45,824 nucleotides of DNA from Companilactobacillus insicii (GCF_003946015.1 NZ_RHNU01000020.1:1-45824), one strand, 5' to 3'. Counted from the stretch's first letter, positions 32,010 through 41,280 are shown. The notes: generated by a model from the letters alone, not told the origin. Made by a program: numbers and translations.

Positions 32010-32117
32010 GGAACAAAACATGGGCAGCTTTCGAGCATTAAGGCAAATTACTCCAGTAATCCGATTTTGGATTGCTGGAGTAATTTGTTTTAAGTGGAAA
32101 AAGCTATGTTTGGTTCC
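32010..32117. repeat. Long imperfect palindrome, element 1
   Basis: The outer arms GGAAC (32010-32014) and GTTCC (32113-32117) begin a 108-bp interrupted inverted repeat that continues through CAT/ATG and AGCTTTC/GAAA-AGCT blocks. The inner stem is long: CAAATTACTCCAG (32044-32056) and AATCC pair with GGATT and CTGGAGTAATTTG (32075-32087) around a GATTTT loop. No gene fits here. It resembles a miniature inverted-repeat element or a structured RNA more than a simple terminator. Confidence 0.7.
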
Positions 32118-32147
32118 ACATTTATGCTGCATGTTTAAAGCGTAAAC

Positions 32148-32258
32148 GCGCGGCAAAGCACAACTTCTTCCGTTTAACTACGAATACCCCCGCATTTACT
32201 TACGTAAATACGGGGGCATTCTAGGTTATACTCAGAAGTTAGACGTGCTTTGTCGCGC
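32148..32258. repeat. Long imperfect palindrome, element 2
   Basis: GCGCGGCAAAGCAC (32148-32161) pairs with GTGCTTTGTCGCGC (32245-32258) with one wobble or mismatch. Inside, AACTTCT pairs with AGAAGTT, then CCCCCG-x-ATTTAC (32187-32199) pairs with GTAAAT-x-CGGGGG (32204-32216) around a TTAC loop. The whole 111 bp can fold as one interrupted hairpin that ends 5 bp from the GGDEF gene stop. It is more G+C rich than its surroundings. Confidence 0.75.
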
Positions 32259-32263
32259 TCTAT

Positions 32264-33394
32264 TTAATCAACAGTAATCCGCATTCGTCCATTACGCTTA
32301 GAACGATATAAGTTCTGATCGACACGATTGTAAAAGTCTAACGGAGACTTGTCATCGTCATTTATTTCTGACACACCAACTGAAATTGAAATATTAATTT
32401 TATTATTATCAGATTTTACTTCCATATGATTTATAGCTGAAAAGATCTGATACACGACACGTTCTGTTTCTTCCAACTTATAGTTAGGGAATAGTATATT
32501 AAATTCTTCCCCACCAGTTCGATACAGACTAATATTAGTATCATTTTCATCCAGTACTGCTTGTACAACCTTAGTGACATGTTGCAAAACACGATCACCC
32601 GCCAGATGACCATATGTATCATTTACCCACTTAAAATGATCAATATCAAACATCATCATTGTCAGTGGGACATTATTCTTACGATTATTATCAAATAACT
32701 TCTCTATGTCTCCAGTATAGGCTGAAAAATTCTCAGTATTAGTCAAAGTATCATGACTAGCAAGCCTTGCTAAACGAATCTTGACAGCACTATCCTGCGA
32801 AAGCATCGAGATGTACATATACAGCAAAATCTCAAAGATAATTAGATAGATCCATTCTTGCCAAAAAGTACTCCATGTAATATGAAATTTTAATACCATC
32901 CAAAACCAAAGTATTCCGCCGAATACGATACCGACTAACATGTACTGAAAGAAAGCATTATGTCCATCTCGATATTTCATACGAATCTTATTGAGAGCCC
33001 AGAAAAACATTATCAAGGTAATGGCATGTCCCCACGACTGCCAGTAGCCAATCGAATGATTGAACACCATATAAACAAGGACTATTGGCAATAATGAATA
33101 ATACGGAACATGAATATTTAAAAAGTACGCACAAAAGGTTACTGCTATTAATTGGAAATTCATAAACTCCCAGGAAACGCTAGTACCTACGACTGATGTC
33201 TGAATACTGAATACGAACACTAGCATATACAAAACACCGTACCAAGAATTCAGAGTATCATCATCAATACTGATATTCCACGTGTGTGTTCCTGAAGTTA
33301 ACCAATTGAAAGTAACGCTATAAAGAGTGAATACTCCTAGGACAAAGAACACACTAGTTACAAATGGTGCTATTTGCCAAGTCGACCAAGTCAT
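32264..33394 (-). CDS. Membrane GGDEF protein, probable diguanylate cyclase
   Basis: This 376-residue protein has about seven N-terminal membrane helices (to about residue 190) followed by a GGDEF domain. The domain has MMFDIDHFKWVNDTYGHLAGD (metal and substrate sites) and GGEEF near residue 292, both active-type, so it should make c-di-GMP from GTP. The inhibitory I-site R-x-x-D, five residues before GGEEF, is absent (DTNI there). The start is ATG at 33394 with GAGG 7 nt upstream; ATG 33400 is too close to it. No EAL or HD-GYP phosphodiesterase or PilZ receptor gene is nearby. It lies between the palindromes and the giant adhesin gene, on the same strand as the latter. Confidence 0.9.
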   Translation of the reverse strand: MTWSTWQIAPFVTSVFFVLGVFTLYSVTFNWLTSGTHTWNISIDDDTLNSWYGVLYMLVFVFSIQTSVVGTSVSWEFMNFQLIAVTFCAYFLNIHVPYYSLLPIVLVYMVFNHSIGYWQSWGHAITLIMFFWALNKIRMKYRDGHNAFFQYMLVGIVFGGILWFWMVLKFHITWSTFWQEWIYLIIFEILLYMYISMLSQDSAVKIRLARLASHDTLTNTENFSAYTGDIEKLFDNNRKNNVPLTMMMFDIDHFKWVNDTYGHLAGDRVLQHVTKVVQAVLDENDTNISLYRTGGEEFNILFPNYKLEETERVVYQIFSAINHMEVKSDNNKINISISVGVSEINDDDKSPLDFYNRVDQNLYRSKRNGRMRITVD

Positions 33395-33520
33395 TAGCAT
33401 ACCTCTCTTTATTATTTAATTTATACAATTGTTCACACAATAAAATCTATATTAGTCTAAATAATGACAGATTAAAAGGGGCAATTAATTAGCAAGTTAT
33501 ATAATAATGTCATTTTACGT

Positions 33521-33556
33521 AAAAAAACAAGACTATGTATCGAGTACATAATCTTG
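33521..33556 (-). terminator. Terminator of the giant adhesin gene
   Basis: CAAGA-c-TATGTA (33528-33539) pairs with TACATA-a-TCTTG (33545-33556) around a 5-nt loop. On the minus strand a T run follows (complement of 33521-33527). It lies 9 bp after the adhesin stop. Confidence 0.85.
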
Positions 33557-33565
33557 CTTTTTATT

Positions 33566-36500
33566 TTATATCATTAATTCATCTACTCTAACAAACATAT
33601 TTGTAGCTACTCGATAGTATTGTATTCCATTAATATCGACAATTCTATCGACCATATAATTATGATTTGCTGGTAAAGCAATATTTAATCTCTCATCACG
33701 TTCATTATAAATTGGAGTTTCAGAATAAGTTGCAACATTAGTATTAGCGTATGTGTATTCATACACTTCATCAACTGGTACAAACTCATTTGTTGCAACA
33801 CGATAGTATTGCTGGCCATTGATGAGTGCAATTCTATCAGTTCTCCACTCTGTACTTGGCAATAAATCACGATTTAACTTGGCGCCAGTATAATCGATCA
33901 AGTCACCTCGATTATTATTATAAACTCTGATGAACGCTGGCTTCTTATCAATATACAGATAGACATCGCTAGCCTTCGCAAACTTATTAGTAGCAACACG
34001 ATAATACATTACACCATCTAAGGTATATTCCTCATCGCTATACCAACAAGTATTGATACCTAAGGCCTGACTATTAACCTTCTTGCCGTTCTTATCATAG
34101 AGATTGACTATCTTTGTTGTTGTCGCAATATTTTGATCCTTCTTAACCGCGGTTCCATTATTTACTCCTTCGTGATTGCCACCACGTGAATTATAAACTA
34201 ATGGATCCGTACCATTCTTCAATTCATCGGCACTTGTTATACCATCGTGATCTGGATCTACTCCGTAATGTGTGAACTTTGGTTGACCAGAATCATCGAT
34301 CGTTACAACAGTTGCTGAACCATCAGAATTTGGCAAAACCGTCTTAGCAGAATCTGGCTCAATGGTTTGATGTGACGAAGATTTACCATCCTTGTCCAAC
34401 TCATCTGTACCCTTAGTGTTAGTGGTTGGATCGTCAGTGTAAACAGTATCGGTTCCATCATTCCATTTTTTGGTAACTTTCACAACATTACCATCTTTAT
34501 CTTTTTCAGTTATCGTGACATTTCCATCAGGATCAACATCCTTGCCTAGAACTTTCAGTTCTCCAGGTTCTATTTTAATATCGTAGTTTGGATTATTAAT
34601 CGTTGCACCGATTTGATAAGTTCCGACATCCGTAGAATTTGGATTTTGATAAGAAACATTCAACTTATCGCCATCTTGTAATTTAGTACCATCTTCCAAT
34701 TTGACGGTATTTTGTGGTGCTTTGCCTCCTGCATACATAGTCTGATCATTAACACGAACTGTGATGCTACGTTTTAGAACATTCAATCTTCCAAACGATA
34801 ATTTAGAGAAATCATAGTTTGGATTAGCAGCTTGCAATCTTTTAACGGCATCACTTGTTAATTCGATTGTGTATGGAGCACCAGCTTGTAACTCAGCTGG
34901 TGTTACAGTATCTCTATTTCGATTAACAATCTTAAAATCTTCTGGATTGAGTTTGATTGACTTAGCACCTGCATTTGTAGTTCTAGTTATCTCAGGTGTA
35001 TCTCCATATGTTATTTCAGTTGTTGAAGTTGTTGGTGTTGCTGCAGCAGGTTTAATGGTCAACGATCCATTAGTAATCGTAACATTATAATTCTTGCTAT
35101 CTGATGTACCAGATATATCATAAGTACCAACATTTTGATCATTGTTTAATCTAGTTAGTTTTACACCAAGTTTATCTAAAGTATCTCCATTAACAAGAAC
35201 TTTAGAAGCATAATCAGTAAGTTCAAATTTTGGATCTGGGTCATTGTATGTTTTTTTATAGCTCTTTGCTTTGACCGTTACTGGACGTTTGATAATGCTA
35301 AAGTTTCCATCTTTAAAGTCCACTGTGTAGTTCTTATTGGTTGATATGCCGGAAATTGTATAATCCCCTACATCAGTTCCTGATACTCGACTTAGTGTTA
35401 TTCCTAAATCATCAGTTCCTACTACTGAACCTGTCGGTATTGTATATGTTAATTCAGGATCTTTTTCTCCGTATACTTTCTTCTGTGGGTCTACTGTTAC
35501 CGTTATTTCTTTTGGAGTTATTTTTAAATTATTCGGTGTTACTGTTACTGAATAATTCTTATTACTTGATGTGCCGCTTATTCCATAAGTGCCTACATCT
35601 TCCCCTTTTTCTCGACTTAGTATTATTCCTAAATCATCAGTTCCCACTACTGAACCTGTCGGTATTGTGTATGTTAATTCAGGATCTTTTTCTCCATATA
35701 CTTTTGTCTGCGGGTCTGCTGTTACCGTTATTTCTTTTGGAGTTATTTTTAAATTATTCGGTGTTACTGTTACTGAATAATTCTTATTACTTGATGTACC
35801 GCTTATCTCATAATTGCCTACATCTTCTCCTTTTTCTCGACTTAGTGTTATTCCTAAATCATCGGCTCCTACTACTGATCCTTCTGGAACTGTATATGTT
35901 AATTCAGGATCCTTTTCCCCATACACCTTCTCCTGTGGATATACCGTTACTGTTGCTGCTTTTAGAGCTATTGTTAAATTCTCAGGTTTTATTGTTACTG
36001 AATAATTCTTATTACTTGATGTACCACCTATTTTATAAGTTCCGACATCCTCTCCATCTTCGCGATTCAATGTTATTCCTAAATCATCGTTTCCCACTAT
36101 TGATCCTGTTGGTACTGTATATGTTAATTCAGGATCCTTTTCTCCATATACTTTTGTCTGTGGGTCTACCATTACTGTTACTGCTTTTGGATTAACCGTT
36201 AATTTTCCATCAATAATCTCAACCTTGTAATTACCGGTATCTGTAGTAGTACCTGTTATCTTGTAATCAGTAGCATCTTTTACATTTGTAGGATTTATTA
36301 ATGTAACACCTAATTTACCCTCAATGTCTCCATTAACTAATGAACCGTCAGTAATCTTAAATGTTGGTTTTGGAATATTCTTATCACCATAAGTCATCGA
36401 AGAATCGTCTATAGTAACAGTCACATTTTTCTTAGAAATACTAAATTTACCTGGATTAACTGTTACGTCATAATTACTACTCTTAGTAGGATCCGCAATT

Positions 36501-39500
36501 ATTCCTTTTATAGGATACTCGCCCTGGTCTTCTCCAATTGTACGTTTCAACTTGATATTGAGATCATCAACTGTATCACCAGAAGCTAACACATCAGTTG
36601 GATCCTTCAATGTTAGTTCTGGATCTTCATTGCCGTATGTCTTACCTGCATTATTTGCTGTAACTGTTACTTTCTTTTGATCAATCTTTAAAGTTCCGTC
36701 AATAATTTTAACTGCATAATTGCCTGTATCTGAGGTACTACCGGTTATCTTATAAGATCCGACATTTTTAATATTGGAAATATCAGATAACTTTACTCCT
36801 AAATCGGTATTTTTATCATTACCAACCAAGTTTCCATTGGTAATCTTAAACGTCGGTGTTGGAATATCGTCACCGTAAGTAATTTCTGGATTATTTATAG
36901 TAACGGTCACTGGTCTCTTTTTTATTGTAAATGTACCTGGTTCAACTGTTACTTCATAATTACCCGTTTCAATTTGTTTTCCGGTTATTTGATAACCGCC
37001 GTCTTTAACGGTGTCTCCACCTTCGCGGGTTAATTTGACATGCAAAGCATCAACCTTATCATCGCCTACTAATACACTTGATGGATCCTCCAATGTTAAT
37101 GCAGGATCATCATTGCCATATGTCTTATCAATATCGGATGCTTTTACTGTTACTTCCTTTGGATTAATTATTAATATTCCAGGATTAATTGTAACTGCAT
37201 AATTTCCAGAATCATTGGCAGTTCCAGTTATAGCATTCTGATAAGTTCCAACATCCTTAATACCGGTAGGATTGGTCAAATTTACTCCAAGCGCGTCAAC
37301 CGTATCTTTACCTACCAAGCTTGAATTATCATAAGTAAAAGTTGGATCTGGAATGCTATCACCGTAGGTAATTGTTTGACTTTTTACATTAACAGACACT
37401 GGTTTCTTAGCAATTGTGAACGTACCTGAATTAACCGTTACATCATAATTATCACTACTACCTGTTCCAGTAATTTTATACTCGCCGGCATTTTCCCCTT
37501 CAGCTCTTGTCAAATGAACATTCAAATCACTAATATCATCACCATTAACAAGTCCATCTGCTGATTTACTTGTTAAATCAAGGGTAGGATCATCAGTTGT
37601 ACCATATGTTTTATTGTGATCATTTGCAGTAACTGATATTTTTCTCTTTTCAACTGTTAATGTACCTGTACCAAATGTACTTTTACCTTGTTCATCTGTG
37701 AAATCATAGTTCTTATTGGCTTTTAATTTAGTCTGGGCATCTTGTGTATAACTTATAGTATAGTTGCCTCCGACCTGTAATTTATCAACAGAAACAGTTT
37801 TGCCACTAGCATCAGTGACTTCGAAATCACTGCTATCAGCAGCTGTACCATCTATACTTCCGCTAAAGGCAGGCATTTGCTTATTTTCATCCCCACCGTA
37901 AGTTACAGTTGCATCATTAACACTTGCCGTAACTTTCTTAGGATCAATAGTCAAAATGGCAGAAACATAAAGACCTGCTTGTAAATTATCCGGTGTTAAA
38001 CTCTTCAAATACGTTCTACCAGCATCAGTTAATTTAAAAATATAAGAACCAACGTCTTTAGGTGTTTGAATTGGATTTTTATCACCAGTATCATTAGTAT
38101 CGTAATATTTGTAATAATCTGGATTATCGAATCCTTTAACTTGATCATCCGTAACTGTTCCAAATCCTTCACCAAAACTTACGGGTGGAAAATCAATTTT
38201 ATCCCCATATGTATAATGCTTATCAGGTGACTTGAAAGTTGCCAGACTGCTTTTAACATCATCATTCTTAGTTGTTAACGCACCTAAATCGTCATTAAAT
38301 TTAACTAATAAATTTTGAACCTCTTCCAAAGATGCATAACCATCTTGACCATCATTGTATATAGTTGTGGCGTCAGTTGCTGTACCTGCATTTTCAAATG
38401 CCGTCTTAGCCTTACCATTTTTATCAGAAACATTTGCATAAATATCAACAACTGATTTTAATAATGCATCGGCATCATCTTTTTGTGCTTGCGTTAAGCC
38501 AGTTATACCAACAAACTTGTCATACATGGCTTGTGAATCCTTTTTATATTTATCAGCTTTAGTTTGATTGTCCGCGGCGACACCCTTCCAATAGTCCAGA
38601 GTGGAAGCCGTTGGAACTAGAACACTACCACTGTCCTTAGGTGTTGTTTCATCAGTAGAATCAGTTGCCGTGGCATTTCCTACACTTGACCAATAGTAAT
38701 CAGTATTAGTAATAGGCTTGGAATCTTTATCTTGCCCACTCACAGCTAGATTTCCATTAGGATCATCTAATGGTTGTTTATTCAAATCATCAGCAACAGA
38801 TTTGCCAGTACCAACTGTGGCTTTTGTCACCACATCATGACCATCAACAGTCTTACCATTACCCGTATAATAATGTCCTATTGGATTAGATTCGTCTGCA
38901 GTTGTAGTTGTGGGATCTTTAACCGTATTTCCTTGATCTATTGCCAGAGTATCCTGAGCAACTGCTTGTCCCTCAGCAGGAGTAGTCAAAGTAACTTTGG
39001 TTGTTGTATATCCAGGAATCTGAACTAATGATGGTTTACCTGCGACAGCAACGACAGTTACTGGATCTAGACCGTCAATTTTTTGACCAGTTTTTGAATC
39101 AACTGGAGTTACCACTGCTTTATAAGCCAATCTAACTGGAACAATCATATTCTGGCCATCGCCATCCTTAACGGTATAGCTATAATATGTTCCGTCTCCA
39201 ACAGTGGTATCGCCACCAATGTGTTTTACCGTACCGGTTTCATCTGTGATACTTTTGTCACCATCGATAACATAAATATTGCCCGCTGAATCCGTTGGTA
39301 TAACTGCGACAAGACTAGGATCCAAATGGTCTTCCTTAACAGCACGATCTGCTGCTTCTTGAGTTGAGAAAATCGAAATAGTATCACCAATGTTGGCAAC
39401 AGCACTTACATTTACCTTATTCAACAATGCATCTTGATCTGCATCATCAACCAAGTTCACATTTAATGGAATAGTTTTAGGCGTGTACTTGAAGTCATCA

Positions 39501-40843
39501 ATTCTTGCTGAATAATCATTCCATGAACCACCAGTAGAAGCCGCAACAGAGATGGAATATCCTGAACTTACATCTGAGATAGTTTTTGTAAATGTTTGTC
39601 CACCTAATTTAACAGTTAATGTTTTAGTACTCTCAGTATAATCCAAGGTAAACTCATTTAATGTATTTCCTTGGCTGCGATTTAATGTAAGATTACTTGT
39701 CTTTTTCCAGTCACTATCACTTGTCTTTTGTAATTTTCCATCTGCACCAGTCGTACGCCAACCAACATATGGTGAGAAACTATATCTAGGAAACAACCCA
39801 CCTGATGATACTTCAGGATCATTATAATCATTTCTATTATCAAATTCGTCAAATACAAATCCAAAAGCATCATCTAATCCTTGAAGCCCCAACTTGCCGC
39901 CAGATCCACCTTGTGTAGCTTTTGATGGATCACCTGGCGCAAAGATAAAGCCAACACTATCTGCACCACCAGAAGTTTTACTACCAATACCTAAAGCTCC
40001 TGACATAGAAAAATTATGATTGAAGTCAATTTCGTGCTCAAATGATACATGTGCCGCCTGATGGCCGGTGATACTAGTTGGATTACCTGGTGAGGTGTAA
40101 TACGTATGTGGATCATTACTTGTTAACTTAACCGTACCGTCAGCTCCAATGGGTATTTTGACAATATTATCGGCTGGATCATCATCATTATCTCCACCGT
40201 CACGATTCTCAACATTAGCTGTAAAATGATTGGCTATTTCCTTTGCAGACAACTCTACCTGTGTAGTATCCACCCCAACATTAACATCCTTATCTGGAGA
40301 TAGTACTGGATACTTATCAGCAGTTGCAGCCGCAGTATCTACAGTCTGAGTTGTATCTGGTTGAGCTGTTAATTCAGCATTTGGAACAGCCGCAGCTCTC
40401 ATTAATTCAGGCTTGGCTAATGTTGGTTGACCTTGTTCCGGTGCTGATTCTTTTTCTTGAACTGTTTTTGTTGGTTCTGCTGTATAATTTGTCGGTTGCT
40501 CTTGTTCGGCATCACCCTTATTTGTATCAACCATTGAATCTTCAGTTGAATCTGTAGATTGGTCTTTCCCTGCTGCATCACCATTACTGGTCTCAACAGT
40601 TGGCTTTGATGGTGTTGTTGATCCGGCAGGTACCGTCGTCGGTGTACCTCCTGTAGCTTGAGTTTCAACCGACGTAGCATCTGCCGCATGAACGTTGATA
40701 GTTCCAATATTTTCAGCAAATGTAAAAGCCGAAAGACCTATAATCAAGCTACCAAAAATACGAGTTTTAATTTTCCATCCCGTATGTCCCTTATATAATA
40801 TGAATCTCTTTTTGATTTCGTAATTAGATACTTTTTGCCTCAA
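33566..40843 (-). CDS. Giant lectin/MBG-repeat surface adhesin with SLAP wall-binding domains
   Basis: This 2425-residue secreted protein starts at TTG with AAAGGGG 8 nt upstream. The N-terminus has a long signal with a divergent KxYKxGKxW-type motif (LYKGHTGWKIKTR) and cleavage likely after NVHAA. Then come a Thr/Ser/Gln-rich linker, an L-type lectin-like domain at about 200-455 (GADSVGFIFAPGD, AFGFVFDEFDN), and MucBP-like and helical segments to about 870. About 15 MBG repeats at about 875-2100 follow (YGDKIP / TYKITG / NYSVT pattern), with a DPDHDGITSADELKNGTDP calcium-type loop near 2205. Three SLAP repeats end it (about 2240-2425; each ends YYRVATNxF). There is no LPXTG, so attachment should be non-covalent. 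A role in binding glycans or host/neighbour cells is inferred. Confidence 0.95.
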   Translation of the reverse strand: MRQKVSNYEIKKRFILYKGHTGWKIKTRIFGSLIIGLSAFTFAENIGTINVHAADATSVETQATGGTPTTVPAGSTTPSKPTVETSNGDAAGKDQSTDSTEDSMVDTNKGDAEQEQPTNYTAEPTKTVQEKESAPEQGQPTLAKPELMRAAAVPNAELTAQPDTTQTVDTAAATADKYPVLSPDKDVNVGVDTTQVELSAKEIANHFTANVENRDGGDNDDDPADNIVKIPIGADGTVKLTSNDPHTYYTSPGNPTSITGHQAAHVSFEHEIDFNHNFSMSGALGIGSKTSGGADSVGFIFAPGDPSKATQGGSGGKLGLQGLDDAFGFVFDEFDNRNDYNDPEVSSGGLFPRYSFSPYVGWRTTGADGKLQKTSDSDWKKTSNLTLNRSQGNTLNEFTLDYTESTKTLTVKLGGQTFTKTISDVSSGYSISVAASTGGSWNDYSARIDDFKYTPKTIPLNVNLVDDADQDALLNKVNVSAVANIGDTISIFSTQEAADRAVKEDHLDPSLVAVIPTDSAGNIYVIDGDKSITDETGTVKHIGGDTTVGDGTYYSYTVKDGDGQNMIVPVRLAYKAVVTPVDSKTGQKIDGLDPVTVVAVAGKPSLVQIPGYTTTKVTLTTPAEGQAVAQDTLAIDQGNTVKDPTTTTADESNPIGHYYTGNGKTVDGHDVVTKATVGTGKSVADDLNKQPLDDPNGNLAVSGQDKDSKPITNTDYYWSSVGNATATDSTDETTPKDSGSVLVPTASTLDYWKGVAADNQTKADKYKKDSQAMYDKFVGITGLTQAQKDDADALLKSVVDIYANVSDKNGKAKTAFENAGTATDATTIYNDGQDGYASLEEVQNLLVKFNDDLGALTTKNDDVKSSLATFKSPDKHYTYGDKIDFPPVSFGEGFGTVTDDQVKGFDNPDYYKYYDTNDTGDKNPIQTPKDVGSYIFKLTDAGRTYLKSLTPDNLQAGLYVSAILTIDPKKVTASVNDATVTYGGDENKQMPAFSGSIDGTAADSSDFEVTDASGKTVSVDKLQVGGNYTISYTQDAQTKLKANKNYDFTDEQGKSTFGTGTLTVEKRKISVTANDHNKTYGTTDDPTLDLTSKSADGLVNGDDISDLNVHLTRAEGENAGEYKITGTGSSDNYDVTVNSGTFTIAKKPVSVNVKSQTITYGDSIPDPTFTYDNSSLVGKDTVDALGVNLTNPTGIKDVGTYQNAITGTANDSGNYAVTINPGILIINPKEVTVKASDIDKTYGNDDPALTLEDPSSVLVGDDKVDALHVKLTREGGDTVKDGGYQITGKQIETGNYEVTVEPGTFTIKKRPVTVTINNPEITYGDDIPTPTFKITNGNLVGNDKNTDLGVKLSDISNIKNVGSYKITGSTSDTGNYAVKIIDGTLKIDQKKVTVTANNAGKTYGNEDPELTLKDPTDVLASGDTVDDLNIKLKRTIGEDQGEYPIKGIIADPTKSSNYDVTVNPGKFSISKKNVTVTIDDSSMTYGDKNIPKPTFKITDGSLVNGDIEGKLGVTLINPTNVKDATDYKITGTTTDTGNYKVEIIDGKLTVNPKAVTVMVDPQTKVYGEKDPELTYTVPTGSIVGNDDLGITLNREDGEDVGTYKIGGTSSNKNYSVTIKPENLTIALKAATVTVYPQEKVYGEKDPELTYTVPEGSVVGADDLGITLSREKGEDVGNYEISGTSSNKNYSVTVTPNNLKITPKEITVTADPQTKVYGEKDPELTYTIPTGSVVGTDDLGIILSREKGEDVGTYGISGTSSNKNYSVTVTPNNLKITPKEITVTVDPQKKVYGEKDPELTYTIPTGSVVGTDDLGITLSRVSGTDVGDYTISGISTNKNYTVDFKDGNFSIIKRPVTVKAKSYKKTYNDPDPKFELTDYASKVLVNGDTLDKLGVKLTRLNNDQNVGTYDISGTSDSKNYNVTITNGSLTIKPAAATPTTSTTEITYGDTPEITRTTNAGAKSIKLNPEDFKIVNRNRDTVTPAELQAGAPYTIELTSDAVKRLQAANPNYDFSKLSFGRLNVLKRSITVRVNDQTMYAGGKAPQNTVKLEDGTKLQDGDKLNVSYQNPNSTDVGTYQIGATINNPNYDIKIEPGELKVLGKDVDPDGNVTITEKDKDGNVVKVTKKWNDGTDTVYTDDPTTNTKGTDELDKDGKSSSHQTIEPDSAKTVLPNSDGSATVVTIDDSGQPKFTHYGVDPDHDGITSADELKNGTDPLVYNSRGGNHEGVNNGTAVKKDQNIATTTKIVNLYDKNGKKVNSQALGINTCWYSDEEYTLDGVMYYRVATNKFAKASDVYLYIDKKPAFIRVYNNNRGDLIDYTGAKLNRDLLPSTEWRTDRIALINGQQYYRVATNEFVPVDEVYEYTYANTNVATYSETPIYNERDERLNIALPANHNYMVDRIVDINGIQYYRVATNMFVRVDELMI
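35272..36174 (-). repeat. Four tandem 225-bp repeats in the adhesin gene
   Basis: Four consecutive 75-residue MBG units (KVYGEKDPELTYT core) are nearly identical in DNA. For example, the same stretch (CGGTGTTACTG...) recurs at 35534 and 35759, and the next phase-matched copy is again 225 bp on. The other MBG units are much more diverged, so these four are recent duplications and a likely site of length change by recombination. Confidence 0.9.
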
Positions 40844-40876
40844 AACAAAAATCCCCTTTGCTTGAATACTAGATAA

Positions 40877-40948
40877 TTAGTGATCTAATATTTTCCATAT
40901 TATGGACTCATTACTTAATAACGATGAGCTCAAAAATTCTTGATTCAT
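40877..40948 (-). CDS. Possible 23-codon upstream ORF in the adhesin leader
   Basis: An ATG at 40948 with AGAGG 8 nt upstream opens a 23-codon frame (MNQEFLSSSLLSNESIIWKI, then LDH) that stops 33 nt before the adhesin TTG. The good ribosome site and position suggest a leader peptide, but it has no family and could be chance. Confidence 0.35.
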   Translation of the reverse strand: MNQEFLSSSLLSNESIIWKILDH

Positions 40949-41046
40949 AACATTAACCTCTAAGTTAACGCGCAAAATAAAAAAGACTATTTATGTAATC
41001 CCCAAATCACTTTAAACTAGGTGTTTTTAGCCTTTCCATAAATATA

Positions 41047-41074
41047 ATTATAGGAGTCTTATTTTTATATTCAA
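41047..41074 (-). promoter_or_regulatory. Probable promoter of the adhesin gene
   Basis: On the minus strand TTGAAT (41074-41069), a 16-bp spacer and TATAAT (41052-41047) form the promoter. It implies a leader of about 200 nt before the TTG start at 40843. The remaining gene-free DNA between here and hicA (41075-41210) is very A+T rich with no other clear signal. Confidence 0.6.
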
Positions 41075-41210
41075 TATATCATGGCAAATAAGCAAGTTGC
41101 GATAATCCCAACTATAACTCGCATAGTAAAAATCATTTTTTATCTACAAATAAAAGCTACAAAATTCACTTTTTGCAAAAAAAATCTCAAAAATAATAGT
41201 TTAAACAGCA

Positions 41211-41244
41211 AAAAAGACACATATGTCATGATATGTGTCTTTTT
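41211..41244 (-). terminator. Terminator of the hicA-like gene
   Basis: AAAAAGACACATAT (41211-41224) and ATATGTGTCTTTTT (41231-41244) form a perfect 14-bp stem with built-in A and T runs and a 6-nt loop. It lies 36 bp after the hicA stop and could work in both directions. Confidence 0.92.
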
Positions 41245-41280
41245 TACATTCTAAAGTTGCCCTTTGGACAATCTGTCAAT

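Noticed and set aside
31893-32156. 87-codon minus-strand frame across the palindromic region
   Set aside because: It overlaps the reductase start and runs through the hairpins; there is no ribosome site and the composition is explained by the palindromes.
35272-36174. Regular repeats considered as a CRISPR array
   Set aside because: The period is 225 bp, the repeats are in frame and code for MBG units, and there are no short repeats with unique spacers.
35341-36195. 284-codon plus-strand frame, leucine-rich and repetitive
   Set aside because: It is the antisense of the tandem MBG repeats; its periodicity mirrors the repeat DNA and it has no ribosome site or family.
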